A stretch of 64,000 bases of DNA from Euzebya tangerina (GCF_003074135.1 NZ_PPDK01000001.1:1-64000), one strand, 5' to 3'; shown: positions 7,309-16,013, counted from the stretch's first letter. The notes: generated by a model from the letters alone, not told the origin. A program made the numbers and translations.

Positions 7309-8880
7309 TCATGGGCTCCTGTGGTCAGGGGTGCGTGGGGGTGGCCAGGGAAGGTCGGCGTGCTCGCGGGCCCGCGCCAGCACCGTGCCATCGGCGATCA
7401 ACGCCTCGACGGCCCGCAGTCGCGGCGCCAGGTGCTGGTCGTCGCCAGGCCCACCCGCAGCGGAGATCACGGCCTCGGCGACCGCACCGGTGCACGGCGA
7501 CGCGGTCAGCGGGCGGCGGAGGACCTGGGCGTGCGTGGCGGCCAGCAGTTCGACGGCGAGGATCCGTCGCAGGTTGCCCACACTGGCGCGCAGCGCGCGG
7601 GCGGCACCCCAGCCCATCGAGACGTGGTCTTCTTGGCCACCGCTGGTCGACGCGCTGTCCACACCTGCGGGGGCCGCCAGTCGTCGGTTCTCGGCGACCA
7701 TCGCAGCCTGGGTGTACTGCGCGATCATCAGGCCGCTGTTGACCCCGGCATCCACGGCGAGGAAGGGCGGCAGGCCGGCGGAGCGCGCCGGGTCGAGCAG
7801 CCGGTCGGTGCGGCGCTCCGAGAGCACTCCGAGGTCGGCGATCGGGATGCGGAGCATGTCGGCGGCGTAGGCCAGGGGGACCCCGTGGAAGTTGCCACAG
7901 GAGGCGACCCGGCCGTCAGGCAGCACCACGGGATTGTCGATGAAGCTGGCCAGCTCATGTCCCGCGACCGTCTCCGCGAACGCGATGATGTCCCGCCCGG
8001 CACCGTGGACCTGCGGCGTGCAGCGCAGCGAGTAGGCGTCCTGGACGCGCCCGTCACCGTGTCGGTGGCTGGACACGATCCCCGACCCGGCGAGGATGGC
8101 CCTGAGTGCCCGGGCACTGTCCTGCTGGCCCGGCTGGGGACGCATGGCCACCAGGTCCGCGTCGAATGCCCGATCGGTGCCGAGCAGTGCCTCCACGGTC
8201 ATCGCGGCCACCACGTCCGCGACCGCGTACAGCGCCCGCAGGTCGGCCAGCGCCATGACGAGCATGCCGAGCATGCCATCGGTCCCGTTGATCAGCGCCA
8301 GGCCCTCCTTCGCCGACAACACGAGCGGCTGCAGCCCAGCTGCCTGCAGCGCCCCCGCAGCCGCCTGCCGACCCGCTGCAGTCGTGACCTCGCCCTCGCC
8401 GGTGAGCACCAGGGCGCAGGCGGCCAGGGGGGCCAGGTCGCCACTGGCCCCGACGGACCCGTACTCATGGACCACCGGCGTGATGTCGTGGTTGAGGAGG
8501 TCGAGGATCGCCTGCGCGACGACCGGGCGTGCGCCGCTGTAGCCCATCGCCAGACTGCGGGCGCGGAGGAACATCATGGCCCGGACAACCTCGCGCTCAA
8601 TCGGTGCGCCCATCCCCCCGGCGTGGGAGCGGACCAGTGCAACCTGCAGCTCTGCGGAGCGCTCGAGCGGGATGACGGTCCCTGCCAGCGCACCGAACCC
8701 GGTGGAGACACCGTAGACGGGCTCGGGGTTGTCGGTGAGCGCCCGCACCACCGCTGCCCCCCGCGTCAGGGCCGCTCGTGCCGCATCCCCGAGTCGGACG
8801 GGTGCGTCCGCACGAGCGACGGCGATCACGTCGTCCGCGCTGACCCCTCCGGCCTCGAGTAGGATTCCACCTGCTTCCAC
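7309..8880 (-). CDS. hutH: Histidine ammonia-lyase HutH
   Basis: First enzyme of histidine degradation, eliminating ammonia from L-histidine to give urocanate. The 523-residue protein carries the Ala-Ser-Gly triad (about residues 145-147, in [14 protein letters not shown]) that cyclises to the MIO prosthetic group, plus [13 protein letters not shown] near the N-terminus and [14 protein letters not shown] later. The GTG at 8880 is the only start that keeps the whole conserved N-terminus. It lies directly 3' of a promoter-like TTGACA-18-TACCTT, 7 nt after the -10 box, so the mRNA is probably leaderless. It heads the hut operon and is divergent from the IclR regulator. Confidence 0.97.
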   Translation of the reverse strand: MEAGGILLEAGGVSADDVIAVARADAPVRLGDAARAALTRGAAVVRALTDNPEPVYGVSTGFGALAGTVIPLERSAELQVALVRSHAGGMGAPIEREVVRAMMFLRARSLAMGYSGARPVVAQAILDLLNHDITPVVHEYGSVGASGDLAPLAACALVLTGEGEVTTAAGRQAAAGALQAAGLQPLVLSAKEGLALINGTDGMLGMLVMALADLRALYAVADVVAAMTVEALLGTDRAFDADLVAMRPQPGQQDSARALRAILAGSGIVSSHRHGDGRVQDAYSLRCTPQVHGAGRDIIAFAETVAGHELASFIDNPVVLPDGRVASCGNFHGVPLAYAADMLRIPIADLGVLSERRTDRLLDPARSAGLPPFLAVDAGVNSGLMIAQYTQAAMVAENRRLAAPAGVDSASTSGGQEDHVSMGWGAARALRASVGNLRRILAVELLAATHAQVLRRPLTASPCTGAVAEAVISAAGGPGDDQHLAPRLRAVEALIADGTVLARAREHADLPWPPPRTPDHRSP

Positions 8881-8890
8881 ACTGTGGAAG
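8874..8890. promoter_or_regulatory. Inverted repeat, probable IclR operator of the hut operon
   Basis: CTTCCAC-ACT-GTGGAAG is a perfect 7-bp inverted repeat with a 3-nt centre in the hutH/iclR intergenic space. It overlaps the hutH start codon and its -10 box. Another TTCCAC half-site lies exactly 10 bp away at 8865-8870, and a TGGAA at 8905-8909. Position and symmetry suit repression of hutH by the divergent IclR protein. Confidence 0.6.
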
Positions 8891-8917
8891 GTACTTCTGT
8901 CAGATGGAATGTGTCAA
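8888..8917 (-). promoter_or_regulatory. Promoter of the hut operon
   Basis: On the minus strand a consensus -35 TTGACA (8917-8912) is followed after 18 nt by TACCTT (8893-8888), fitting TAnnnT. The hutH GTG begins 7 nt further on, so transcription would start at or next to the start codon. Confidence 0.6.
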
Positions 8918-8931
8918 TCGGAGTGGATGAG

Positions 8932-9639
8932 ATGTCCTCGTCAACACCTCGGTCCAGCGACCGCGTCCTCAGCCTCCTCGCCGCCGTCGTCGACGGTGAC
9001 AGCCCGTCGGGCGGCCCCACGCTGACCGAGTTGGCCGACGCCGTGGGTCTGGCACCCTCGACCACCACGCGGCAGCTCGCGTCGCTCGAACTGGCCGGGT
9101 TCGTCGACCGTTCCGCAACCGGCTACCGCCCGGGACCTCAACTGCTCCGGCTGGCGCACCGGGTGGTCGGGGGCCATCCGCTGCCGCGACTGGCCCAGCC
9201 GATCCTCGATCAACTCGCCCGGCGGACCGGTGAGACCGCCTACCTCGCTGTCATCCATGATGAGGACACGGCCAGCTACCTCGCTGCGGCCGAAGGCGGC
9301 CACACCCTGCGCCACACCGGGTGGCGGGGACGAGCGGTGCCCCGGACCGGGACCGCCGTCGGCGCCGTGCTGGCGGGCGGCGTGCCGCCCGGTGCGACCG
9401 AGGTCGCCCACGACAACGTGGAGACGGGCGTCACCGCTGTCAGCTCGCCGGTGGTTGATGCGACCGCTCACGCCGTCGCCGCACTGTCCGTGCTCGGACC
9501 GTCATTCCGACTGCGCGACACGACGCTGCAGCAAACTCGTGAGGCGGTCGCCGACGCCGCGGCCGAGCTGTCCTCACTGCTGGGCTGGGTTGGGACCGGC
9601 GGGACGGACGGCCCGTTTCGCCCGGCAACTCCTCGGTAA
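8932..9639 (+). CDS. IclR family transcriptional regulator, probable hut regulator
   Basis: A 235-residue IclR-type protein. The N-terminal winged helix-turn-helix spans about residues 7-65 (SSDRVLSLLAAVVDGD, then PTLTELADAVGLAPSTTTRQLASLELAGFV), followed by the effector-binding domain. I chose the ATG at 8932 because it gives the usual short lead into SSDRVLSLL. A GTG at 8884 in the same frame would start inside the operator. It is divergent from hutH and separated by about 50 nt holding one palindrome, so local control of the hut genes, perhaps with urocanate or another intermediate as effector, is a fair inference. The family is certain; the regulon is inferred from position. Confidence 0.9.
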   Translation: MSSSTPRSSDRVLSLLAAVVDGDSPSGGPTLTELADAVGLAPSTTTRQLASLELAGFVDRSATGYRPGPQLLRLAHRVVGGHPLPRLAQPILDQLARRTGETAYLAVIHDEDTASYLAAAEGGHTLRHTGWRGRAVPRTGTAVGAVLAGGVPPGATEVAHDNVETGVTAVSSPVVDATAHAVAALSVLGPSFRLRDTTLQQTREAVADAAAELSSLLGWVGTGGTDGPFRPATPR

Positions 9640-9680
9640 GGGTTTTGATGAGAGGGGATCGAGCCTGACCCCCGCTTATT

Positions 9681-9697
9681 GCCGGTCAATGACCGGC
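9681..9697. promoter_or_regulatory. Perfect palindrome upstream of the four-helix-bundle gene
   Basis: GCCGGTCA-A-TGACCGGC is an 8-bp inverted repeat around a single base, 46 nt before the ATG at 9744. The 1-nt centre is too tight for an RNA hairpin loop of this size, so a protein-binding site is likelier than a terminator for iclR. Confidence 0.45.
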
Positions 9698-9743
9698 GTT
9701 CCCTCTTGTTCGCCGATTCCAAGACCACAGGAGAGAGATTTTC

Positions 9744-10178
9744 ATGTCATCCGTGCTGAAGGACCTCGTTGAGACGCTCGAGGACGGGAAGAAGGGAATG
9801 CACGACGCGGCCGACAAGCTGGCCGGCGACGGCCACACCAGCATCGCCGACGTCCTTCGCCGCTTCTCGTCCCAGCGTGCGGAGTTCTCCGAGGAGCTGC
9901 GGACCCTCGCCTCGTCACAGGGCCAGACCTTGGAGGAGAGCGGCTCGCTCGCCGGCTCGTTGCATCGTGGCTGGATGGGGCTGAAGGATGCGCTGAGCGG
10001 TTCGGATCCGTCGAGCGTGCTGAAGGCTGTCGAGTCCGGAGAGGAGCACGCCGTCTCGGAGTACGAGGATGCGCTGAACAATGACGACCTCCCCGAGACC
10101 GCCCGTCCCGTCGTGACCCAGCAGTTGGCTGGGATCCGCTCGGCCAAGTCCGAGGTGGACGCCTTGACGATCAGCTAG
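9744..10178 (+). CDS. PA2169/DUF2383 family four-helix-bundle protein
   Basis: A 144-residue soluble, acidic, helix-rich protein resembling the PA2169/DUF2383 family of ferritin-like four-helix bundles: LKDLVETLEDGKKGMHDAADK, FSSQRAEFSEELRTLA, GSLHRGWMGLKDALS, and a last helix with ARPVVTQQLAGIRSA. The biochemical role of the family is not established; such genes are often seen in stress-related contexts. A strong ribosome-binding site (AGGAGAGA) precedes the ATG. It has its own upstream palindrome and a terminator downstream, so it is probably monocistronic. No metal-binding ExxH pair is obvious, so a ferritin-like chemistry is not claimed. Confidence 0.8.
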   Translation: MSSVLKDLVETLEDGKKGMHDAADKLAGDGHTSIADVLRRFSSQRAEFSEELRTLASSQGQTLEESGSLAGSLHRGWMGLKDALSGSDPSSVLKAVESGEEHAVSEYEDALNNDDLPETARPVVTQQLAGIRSAKSEVDALTIS

Positions 10179-10199
10179 CCCAGCTGACTCACCCCCTCG

Positions 10200-10229
10200 A
10201 GCCCCCGCCACCACACGGTGTCGGGGGCT
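10200..10229. terminator. Bidirectional hairpin terminator
   Basis: AGCCCCCG (10200-10207) pairs with CGGGGGCT (10222-10229) around a 14-nt loop. It lies between the convergent ends of the four-helix-bundle gene (10178) and the alpha/beta hydrolase (10240), followed by TTCTGC on the plus strand. It can serve both genes. Confidence 0.75.
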
Positions 10230-10239
10230 TCTGCAGCCC

Positions 10240-11139
10240 TCAACTCCCCAGATGCTCCACGAACCAGTCGCGCTGAACCGTGGACGAGAGCTCGAAGGCC
10301 TCGTCGACGTAGGCGTCGAAGTGACCGCCAGGCAGCGTCAACAGCTTCTTCGGTTGCAGGGCCGCCTCGTAGGCCCGGGCGGACAGGTCATAGGGGGTCA
10401 GGTGGTCGCCTCGAGCAGCCACCAGCAACAGCGGCGTGGGTGAGATGTTGGCGATGTAGGTGGTCGGCTCGTACTCCATGAAGAGCTCCACCGACTGCAG
10501 CGTGACCTGGTTCTTCCAGCCCTTCCCCCGGTCCGGCGGCAGCTGCGTGAAGAACTCGTAGGTGTCAGCGGTCGGCAGTGCGCACGGCTCACCCTCAGGA
10601 GCCGTCACCGGCATGACCGCGTGCGGCTCGCCCGTCATGCGAGCGGCACGGTCGGCATCGAACATGTCCCGCGTGGGGGCGAACATGTCGCCGCGAACCA
10701 ACCGCCGGGCCGACTCGAGCCCATAGGTCAGGGGGACCTGCGCGACGACGCACTTGACGCGCCGGTCGATCGCGCTGACGACCAGCACATGTCCTCCGGA
10801 GTAGCTGGAACCCCACACGCCGATGCGGTCCGCATCGACCTGCTGCTGGCTCTGCGCCCAGGTGATGGCATCGCGGTAGTCGCGGATCTGCTGCACGGGG
10901 TCGATGTGCTGACGCGGTTGGCCCTCGGAGTCACCGAACCCGCGATTGTCGTAGACCACCACGCCCAGGCCCGCGGCCGCGAACACCTCGGCGAAGTCAT
11001 CCAGATACATCTCCTTGGTGGCCGAGAAGCCGTGGGCCATCACGATGGTCGGGGCAGGTCCCGACGCTCCCTCCGCGTCGTAGCGCCAGCCTCGCAGGGT
11101 GACGCCGTCCTCGGTGCTGAACTCGATGTCGTGCCGCAC
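10240..11139 (-). CDS. Alpha/beta hydrolase, dienelactone-hydrolase-like
   Basis: A 299-residue cytoplasmic alpha/beta-fold hydrolase. The oxyanion/HG motif is MAHGFSATKEMYLDDF, the nucleophile elbow is GSSYSGGH (GxSxG), the acidic residue is probably in LLLVAARGDHLTPYD, and the catalytic histidine is in LPGGHFDAYVD. The segment VVVYDNRGFGDSEGQPRQHIDP fits esterases of the dienelactone hydrolase/acetyl xylan esterase type. The GTG at 11139 follows AAAGG; the longer open frame upstream is shadow of the divergent regulator. The substrate cannot be read from sequence. The divergent AraC regulator probably controls it. Confidence 0.85.
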   Translation of the reverse strand: MRHDIEFSTEDGVTLRGWRYDAEGASGPAPTIVMAHGFSATKEMYLDDFAEVFAAAGLGVVVYDNRGFGDSEGQPRQHIDPVQQIRDYRDAITWAQSQQQVDADRIGVWGSSYSGGHVLVVSAIDRRVKCVVAQVPLTYGLESARRLVRGDMFAPTRDMFDADRAARMTGEPHAVMPVTAPEGEPCALPTADTYEFFTQLPPDRGKGWKNQVTLQSVELFMEYEPTTYIANISPTPLLLVAARGDHLTPYDLSARAYEAALQPKKLLTLPGGHFDAYVDEAFELSSTVQRDWFVEHLGS

Positions 11140-11251
11140 TGTCGTACCTTTCGTCGATGGGGCTCCTAGCGTGGCTGAGCGATCGACGGCGGGGCTTGTT
11201 GTTCGGCGCACACGAGGTGATGATTCGTGCAACGTTCGAGCGGGAGTCGAG

Positions 11252-12193
11252 ATGACAGCGTCCACATCAGGGCACGGCACGTGGTCGGCGTCCGATCTTC
11301 CCCACTCCGGTCGCCTTGCTGGTGTCCGCGCGGCCCTGAGCGACACCCATCTCCCCTGGCAGATCGACCCGCCCAGCACGCCGAGCGTGGTCTGCGACCT
11401 TCGCTGGCACTCGCTGGACGATGCCAGAGTCGTCGAGTGCGCCACGGGTCCGATCGAGGGACGACGCGGCCGAGCCGAGCTGCGCCGCACCGACGATGAG
11501 ATGCTGGCCGTGCTGTTGGTCATGAGCGGACGTGAGCACGTCCGTCAGGGTGAGGTCGTGGTGGATCTGGGGGCCGGCGACCTGCTGGTGTGGGACAGCC
11601 GCGTACCGGCCTCGTTCTGCGTTCGCGAACCGCTCCACAAGATCACGCTGATGGTGCCGAGGGATCGCGTGCCCCACGCGCAGGCGACGTCGTTGATAGC
11701 CGCCGAGCGACCGTTGGGGGCGTTGCTCTCGTCCCAGGTGATGTCGTTGGCACGAGTGGCCACGGACATGGGACCTGTCGAGGCGGTCACCGCAGTCGAC
11801 GTCGTGACCGACCTGCTGTCTCGCACCCTGGCTGGCTCCGCTCCGGTGGTGGACGGCAACTCGCTGCTGGCATCACGCGCGATGACGATCATCGAGCACG
11901 AGCTGGACGATCCCGACCTCGGCCCGACGGTGCTCGCATCTCGGCTGGGAGTGTCTGTGAGAACGCTGCACCTCGCCTTCTCGAGCGTCGGAAAGACGCC
12001 GGCGGCGCACATCCGGATACGCCGACTGGAGCGTGTGCGGCGCGACCTGGCCGACCCTCGCATGGCGGCGAGGACGATCACCGAGATGGCCCATCGCTGG
12101 GGCTTTGCCGACGCCGCTCACCTCTCCCGGACCTTCAAGAAGGCCTACGGGATCACACCCTCGGCGCACCGCCAGGACGCAGTTCCCTCCTGA
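11252..12193 (+). CDS. AraC family transcriptional regulator
   Basis: A 313-residue regulator with an N-terminal cupin-like AraC-binding domain (about 40-190, including GREHVRQGEVVVDLGAGDLLVWDS) and a C-terminal double helix-turn-helix of about 100 residues: LASRLGVSVRTLHLAFSSVG, then ITEMAHRWGFADAAHLSRTFKKAYGITPS. The ATG at 11252 has GGGAG upstream and gives a normal length. An in-frame start further upstream would overlap the divergent hydrolase. The 112-nt gap to that hydrolase contains the short inverted repeat CACGA/TCGTG (11211-11229), a possible binding site. The inducer is unknown. Confidence 0.9.
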   Translation: MTASTSGHGTWSASDLPHSGRLAGVRAALSDTHLPWQIDPPSTPSVVCDLRWHSLDDARVVECATGPIEGRRGRAELRRTDDEMLAVLLVMSGREHVRQGEVVVDLGAGDLLVWDSRVPASFCVREPLHKITLMVPRDRVPHAQATSLIAAERPLGALLSSQVMSLARVATDMGPVEAVTAVDVVTDLLSRTLAGSAPVVDGNSLLASRAMTIIEHELDDPDLGPTVLASRLGVSVRTLHLAFSSVGKTPAAHIRIRRLERVRRDLADPRMAARTITEMAHRWGFADAAHLSRTFKKAYGITPSAHRQDAVPS

Positions 12194-12227
12194 GCGATCA
12201 AGGCCTCTTGCTGATCAGGGCCACGTC

Positions 12228-13718
12228 TCAGCCGCCAGCGACCAGGGTCGACATCTCCGCGAAGCCGGCGAAGACACCGGGCAGGATGCCGAGCACGACA
12301 GCCGCCGCTGCCAGGCCGCCGATGACCGTCCCCAGGGGGATGCCGGGCTTGAGCGTCAGGCTCCCATCTGCAGGGTCGTCCATCCACATCGTGCGCGCGA
12401 GGCGCAGGTAGTAGAAGGCGCCGATGACGCTGTTGACGACGATGGCGACGGCCAGCGCGATCCCGACCGCGTTGGCGGGCTGGACCACGGCGGCCAACGT
12501 CACGAACTTGGCGTACCAGCCGACCAGCGGCGGGATGCCCGTGAGGGCCACCAGGAACATCGTCAGAGCGATGGCCATGCCCGGCTGGGTGTGCCCCAGG
12601 CCCGCGTAGTCGCTGATCAGCTTGCGTGGCTTCTGCCGTGCCATCGCGATCACCACGCTGAACGCCCCCAGGTTCATGACCGAGTAGACCAGCAGGTACA
12701 CCATCACGGCTTGGAAGGCCTGGGAGTTGATGTCGACGGCGCCGGACTGGACGATGCCGAAGGGCACCAGGATGAACCCGCCGGTGGAGACCGAGGAGTA
12801 GGCCAGCAGGCGGACGACGTTGTCCTGCTGGAGCGCGGTGAGGTTGCCCAGCGTCATCGTGAGGATGGCGATGAGGGCGAGGACGGGGGCCCACACGGCG
12901 GCGAGGGGCTCGAAGGCGATGAAGCAGACCTGGAGCAGACCGGCCATGCCTGCGGCCTTGGAGAGCACCGACAGGAACGCGGTGACCGGCAGCGGCGCAC
13001 CCTCGTAGGTGTCGGGCGCCCAGAAGTGGAACGGCACCGCAGAGATCTTGAAGCCGAACCCGACGATGACGAACAGCATCGCGCCCAGGACCAGCGGCTC
13101 GGTCGACAGGCCGGCGAGCGCCTCACCCATGGCCACCAGGTCCGTCGTGCCGGTGTAGCCGTACAGGATCGAGGCACCGAAGAGCAGGACGGCGATCGAG
13201 AGCACACCGATGAGGAAGAACTTCATCGCGCCCTCGTTGGAGCGGATGTCGAACTTCCGGAGGCCCGCCATGACGAAGCCCGGGACGCTCACGATCTCCA
13301 GGGCGATGAAGACCATCACCAGGTCGCGGGCCGAGGCCATGAGCAGCATCCCGACGAAGGAGCTGAGCAGCAGGAAGTAGTACTCGCCCTGGTAGGTACG
13401 GACCTCCTGGAAGTACCGCCAGCTGAGCAGCAGGATCAACAGGCCGCTGAGCAGGAAGAAGCCCTTGAACAGCAGGGCGTAGTTGTCGACGACGAACATG
13501 TTGCCGAACGAGCTTCGGACGCCGCCGTCGTCCAGCGCCAGCCACACGACCGCGCCGAAGGACGCCAGGGTCCCGACGATGCCGATGGGGTTGACGATCC
13601 AGACCCGGTCCCGCCGGACGAACGGCTCGACCAGCAGGACCACGAAGGTGGTGACGAGCAGGATCAGCTCGGGAGCCAGGGACTCCCAGTCGATCGAGGT
13701 TGGGTCAACCGGTGGCAT
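12228..13718 (-). CDS. nuoN: NADH-quinone oxidoreductase subunit N, locus 1 (detached)
   Basis: An antiporter-like proton-pumping membrane subunit of complex I (496 residues, about 14 membrane helices). Recognisable elements are VMVFIALEIVSVPGFVMAG, the lysine-bearing FKISAVPFHFWAPDTYEGAPLPVTAFLSVLSKAAG, and LLAYSSVSTGGFILV. It lies 9 nt after nuoM; together they form a two-gene unit about 16.7 kb away from nuoABCDHIJKL at 31917-40362, the only nearby cluster lacking M and N. A second nuoN sits at 52618-54402 and is clearly divergent (594 residues). The end converges on the araC regulator with only 34 nt between. Confidence 0.95.
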   Translation of the reverse strand: MPPVDPTSIDWESLAPELILLVTTFVVLLVEPFVRRDRVWIVNPIGIVGTLASFGAVVWLALDDGGVRSSFGNMFVVDNYALLFKGFFLLSGLLILLLSWRYFQEVRTYQGEYYFLLLSSFVGMLLMASARDLVMVFIALEIVSVPGFVMAGLRKFDIRSNEGAMKFFLIGVLSIAVLLFGASILYGYTGTTDLVAMGEALAGLSTEPLVLGAMLFVIVGFGFKISAVPFHFWAPDTYEGAPLPVTAFLSVLSKAAGMAGLLQVCFIAFEPLAAVWAPVLALIAILTMTLGNLTALQQDNVVRLLAYSSVSTGGFILVPFGIVQSGAVDINSQAFQAVMVYLLVYSVMNLGAFSVVIAMARQKPRKLISDYAGLGHTQPGMAIALTMFLVALTGIPPLVGWYAKFVTLAAVVQPANAVGIALAVAIVVNSVIGAFYYLRLARTMWMDDPADGSLTLKPGIPLGTVIGGLAAAAVVLGILPGVFAGFAEMSTLVAGG

Positions 13719-13727
13719 CAGGGGGCC

Positions 13728-15257
13728 CTACGCCGAGAAGAACGACATCAGGGAGTTGACGTCCGGCGTCGTGATGCCCCAGACGAGGAAGGGCAGGACA
13801 CCCAGCAGCAGGGTCATGGCCAGCAGCGGCATCCAGGTACCCCACTCGATCACACTGACGTCCTTGAGCCCCGCGGACAGCCATCGCTGTGGCGCCGAGC
13901 CCATGTTGATCCGCTGCAGCATGTACAGGAAGTAGCCCGCGGTCAGCACGGTACCGAAGGCCGCCAGGACCATGAGGACGCGGTAGAAGGTCAGGAAGCC
14001 CGCTGCCTCCAGACCCGGCGCCGGCTGGAAGGCACTCAGCAGCGCGCCGAACTCACCGGGGAATCCAGCCAGGCCCGGCAGGCCCAGCGAGGCGATCGAG
14101 ACGTAGGTGAAGATCACCGCCATCTTCGGCATCACCTGCAGGGCGCCACCGCCGATCTCGGCGATGTCGCGGGTGTGGTAGCGCTCCTTCATCGACCCGA
14201 CGACGAAGAACAACATCCCGGTGATCACGCCGTGGGCGATCATCCCGAAGATCGCCGCATTGATCCCGACCGGCGTGAGCGTGGCGATGCCGAGCATCAC
14301 GAAGCCCATGTGCCCGACCGATGAGAAGGCGATCAGCCGTTTGAGGTCGGTCTGGGCCATGCAGCACAGGGCGCCGTAGATGATCGCGATCACCGACAGC
14401 ACGCCCACGATGGGCGCGAAGTCCATCGCCCCCTCCGGCAGGATCGGGATGGCGATGCGGACGAAGCCGTACGTGCCCATCTTCAGCAGGATCCCGGCCA
14501 GCAGCACCGACCCGACGGTGGGGGCTTCGGTGTGCGCGTCGGGCAGCCAGGTGTGGAAGGGCCACATCGGCACCTTGATGGCGAAGCCCAGGAAGATCCC
14601 GAGGAATGCCACGCGCTGGAAGGTCAGCGTGAACGCGCCGGCCTGGCCCATCTCGGCGAGTTCGACCATGTCGAAGGTGCCGGCGGTGAACCGCAGGGCC
14701 AGGAAGGCCACCAGCATGAAGACCGAGCCGAAGAGGGTGTAGAGGAAGAACTTGACGGCGGCGTACTCACGACGGGGACCGCCCCAGACCCCGATCATGA
14801 AGTACATCGGGACAAGCACGACTTCCCAGAAGACGAAGAAGAGGAGCAGGTCGAAGGCGATGAAGGTGCCGGCCATGCCGGTCTGCAGCAGCAACATCAG
14901 GGATAGGAAGGCCTTGGGCTTCCCGGGCTCCTCGATGTGGTGGTAGGCGTAGACGCTGCAGAGGAAGGTCAGCAGGTAGGACAGGACGAACAGGGGCAGG
15001 CTGATCCCGTCGATCCCGATGTGGTAGTTCGCGCCGACCGCGTCGATCCAGGGGACGTTCACCTCGAACTGCAGGCCAGCCGCGTCGAAGTCGTACCCCG
15101 CAAGGATGCCGAGGCTGAGCGCGAATCCGATGACGGACACGACCAGCGCGACGGGCTTCGCGTTCTCCTCCGCGCGCTTGGGGATCAACGCGATGGCGAT
15201 CGCACCGAGCAGCGGTGTGAGCAAGGTGAGCGTGATCGCCCAGTCAGACCAGAACAT
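13728..15257 (-). CDS. nuoM: NADH-quinone oxidoreductase subunit M, locus 1 (detached)
   Basis: A proton-pumping membrane subunit of complex I (509 residues). Typical segments are LLLQTGMAGTFIAFDLLLFFVFWEVVLVPMYFMIGVWGG (with the conserved glutamate of helix 5), FAIKVPMWPFHTWLPDAHTEAPTVGSVLLAG (with the conserved lysine), and LIAFSSVGHMGFVMLGI. The ATG at 15257 is preceded by about 93 nt of leader and a promoter element that is nearly identical to one in front of nuoA (40436-40470). It leads the detached nuoM-nuoN pair. Confidence 0.96.
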   Translation of the reverse strand: MFWSDWAITLTLLTPLLGAIAIALIPKRAEENAKPVALVVSVIGFALSLGILAGYDFDAAGLQFEVNVPWIDAVGANYHIGIDGISLPLFVLSYLLTFLCSVYAYHHIEEPGKPKAFLSLMLLLQTGMAGTFIAFDLLLFFVFWEVVLVPMYFMIGVWGGPRREYAAVKFFLYTLFGSVFMLVAFLALRFTAGTFDMVELAEMGQAGAFTLTFQRVAFLGIFLGFAIKVPMWPFHTWLPDAHTEAPTVGSVLLAGILLKMGTYGFVRIAIPILPEGAMDFAPIVGVLSVIAIIYGALCCMAQTDLKRLIAFSSVGHMGFVMLGIATLTPVGINAAIFGMIAHGVITGMLFFVVGSMKERYHTRDIAEIGGGALQVMPKMAVIFTYVSIASLGLPGLAGFPGEFGALLSAFQPAPGLEAAGFLTFYRVLMVLAAFGTVLTAGYFLYMLQRINMGSAPQRWLSAGLKDVSVIEWGTWMPLLAMTLLLGVLPFLVWGITTPDVNSLMSFFSA

Positions 15258-15349
15258 GTTGTGTCGGAGACCTCAGTTGTCGATTGACCTCGGAAGAGGG
15301 TAGCCCGCGATGGCAGCGCAGCGTCGGGCCCGGTGTCGAGAGTTGCGGG

Positions 15350-15384
15350 CAGTCTACGAAACCCTCGCCCGTCCTGCCGAATCC
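15350..15384 (-). promoter_or_regulatory. nuoM promoter element shared with nuoA
   Basis: On the minus strand: GGATTCGGCA, 11 nt, then GGTTTCGTAGACTG. The same two blocks with exactly the same spacing occur upstream of nuoA at 40436-40470, while the 11 nt between them differ. TAGACT (15356-15351) fits a TAnnnT -10 box, and GGATTCGGCA could be the -35 region or an activator site. Confidence 0.65.
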
Positions 15385-15420
15385 ACCGCACTCAGGCTGC
15401 CGTGGCCGACCGAGCAGGAA

Positions 15421-15735
15421 TCAGCAGTCGGCCATAGCGGATAGCCGCTGGCATATCGCACCGGTGGCTTCGAGGCCGAGCGCCCCCACCCGGTCCGTGA
15501 GGAATGCCCGGCGAATGGGTTGGAGGTTGTCGAAGGAGGCGACGCAGGGCTCCGGGAGCCCGTGATCCTCGTCGAGGGGTAGCTCGGTCGGGATCCCTCT
15601 CACCGTGCGAGTGACCGGCGCGGCCACCAACCAGCCGAGGTGGGGAACGGCGTCACTTCTCGTCACGATGAGGACCGGTCGCCGCTTGTCCTCTGCTTCG
15701 GCCCACCAGATCTCCCCCTGCTGAGGTGTACTCAC
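15421..15735 (-). CDS. MazF/PemK-type toxin (endoribonuclease)
   Basis: A 104-residue protein of the MazF/PemK family, sequence-specific mRNA interferases. Family marks are the N-terminal QQGEIWWAEAEDKRRPVLIVTRSDAV (GxIWW...RPxLIV), TRTVRGIPTELPL, and EPCVASFDNLQPIRRAFLTDRVGAL with the conserved S-x-N/D-x-x pattern. The GTG at 15735 overlaps the antitoxin stop as GTGA, the usual coupling in such modules. It forms a module with the ribbon-helix-helix antitoxin upstream. Confidence 0.9.
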   Translation of the reverse strand: MSTPQQGEIWWAEAEDKRRPVLIVTRSDAVPHLGWLVAAPVTRTVRGIPTELPLDEDHGLPEPCVASFDNLQPIRRAFLTDRVGALGLEATGAICQRLSAMADC

Positions 15736-15980
15736 CAAGGCTCCTCGGCGATCATTGCTGTCGTTGCCGCGTCGGCCCAGCCGACCTCGGTGTCAGTCTG
15801 TGGGATTCTCTTGTAGCCCTCGGCGATCTGCCGGCCGATCTCCCGTCGGCGGTACCGGTCGAGCATCTCGCGCAGTCCCTGTCGAAGGGCATCCGATCGA
15901 GACGCGAAGACGTCCTCGGATACGAGCCTGTCCAACTCCGCCAGCGTGTCGTCGTCCAGGCGTGTCATGATCTGTGTCAT
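15732..15980 (-). CDS. Ribbon-helix-helix antitoxin of the MazF-like pair
   Basis: An 82-residue protein. The N-terminal ribbon-helix-helix DNA-binding fold (MTRLDDDTLAELDRLVSEDVFASRSDALRQGLREMLDRY) is followed by an acidic, flexible tail (DTEVGWADAATTAMIAEEPW) suited to toxin neutralisation. The ATG at 15980 was taken; an ATG four codons downstream is possible. Antitoxins of this type bind their own promoter, and the divergent space to the kelch-like gene holds a GTCATG/CATGAC inverted repeat (15976-16006). Confidence 0.88.
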   Translation of the reverse strand: MTQIMTRLDDDTLAELDRLVSEDVFASRSDALRQGLREMLDRYRRREIGRQIAEGYKRIPQTDTEVGWADAATTAMIAEEPW

Positions 15981-16006
15981 GTGAACGACATTACACTCTG
16001 CATGAC
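15976..16006. promoter_or_regulatory. Inverted repeat in the antitoxin/kelch divergent promoter
   Basis: GTCATG (15976-15981) and CATGAC (16001-16006) are 6-bp inverted copies separated by 19 nt, overlapping the antitoxin start. It is a plausible autoregulatory site for the ribbon-helix-helix protein, but the arms are short. Confidence 0.3.
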
Positions 16007-16013
16007 GACTTGA

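Noticed and set aside
12194-12227. Terminator between araC and nuoN
   Set aside because: Only a GATCA/TGATC pair is present, too weak to call.
12033-14324. 763-codon open frame on the plus strand opposite nuoN and nuoM
   Set aside because: Its translation is a Gln/Arg/His/Asp-rich string without family features, as expected from the antisense of GC-rich membrane-protein genes. The minus strand encodes clear NuoN and NuoM.
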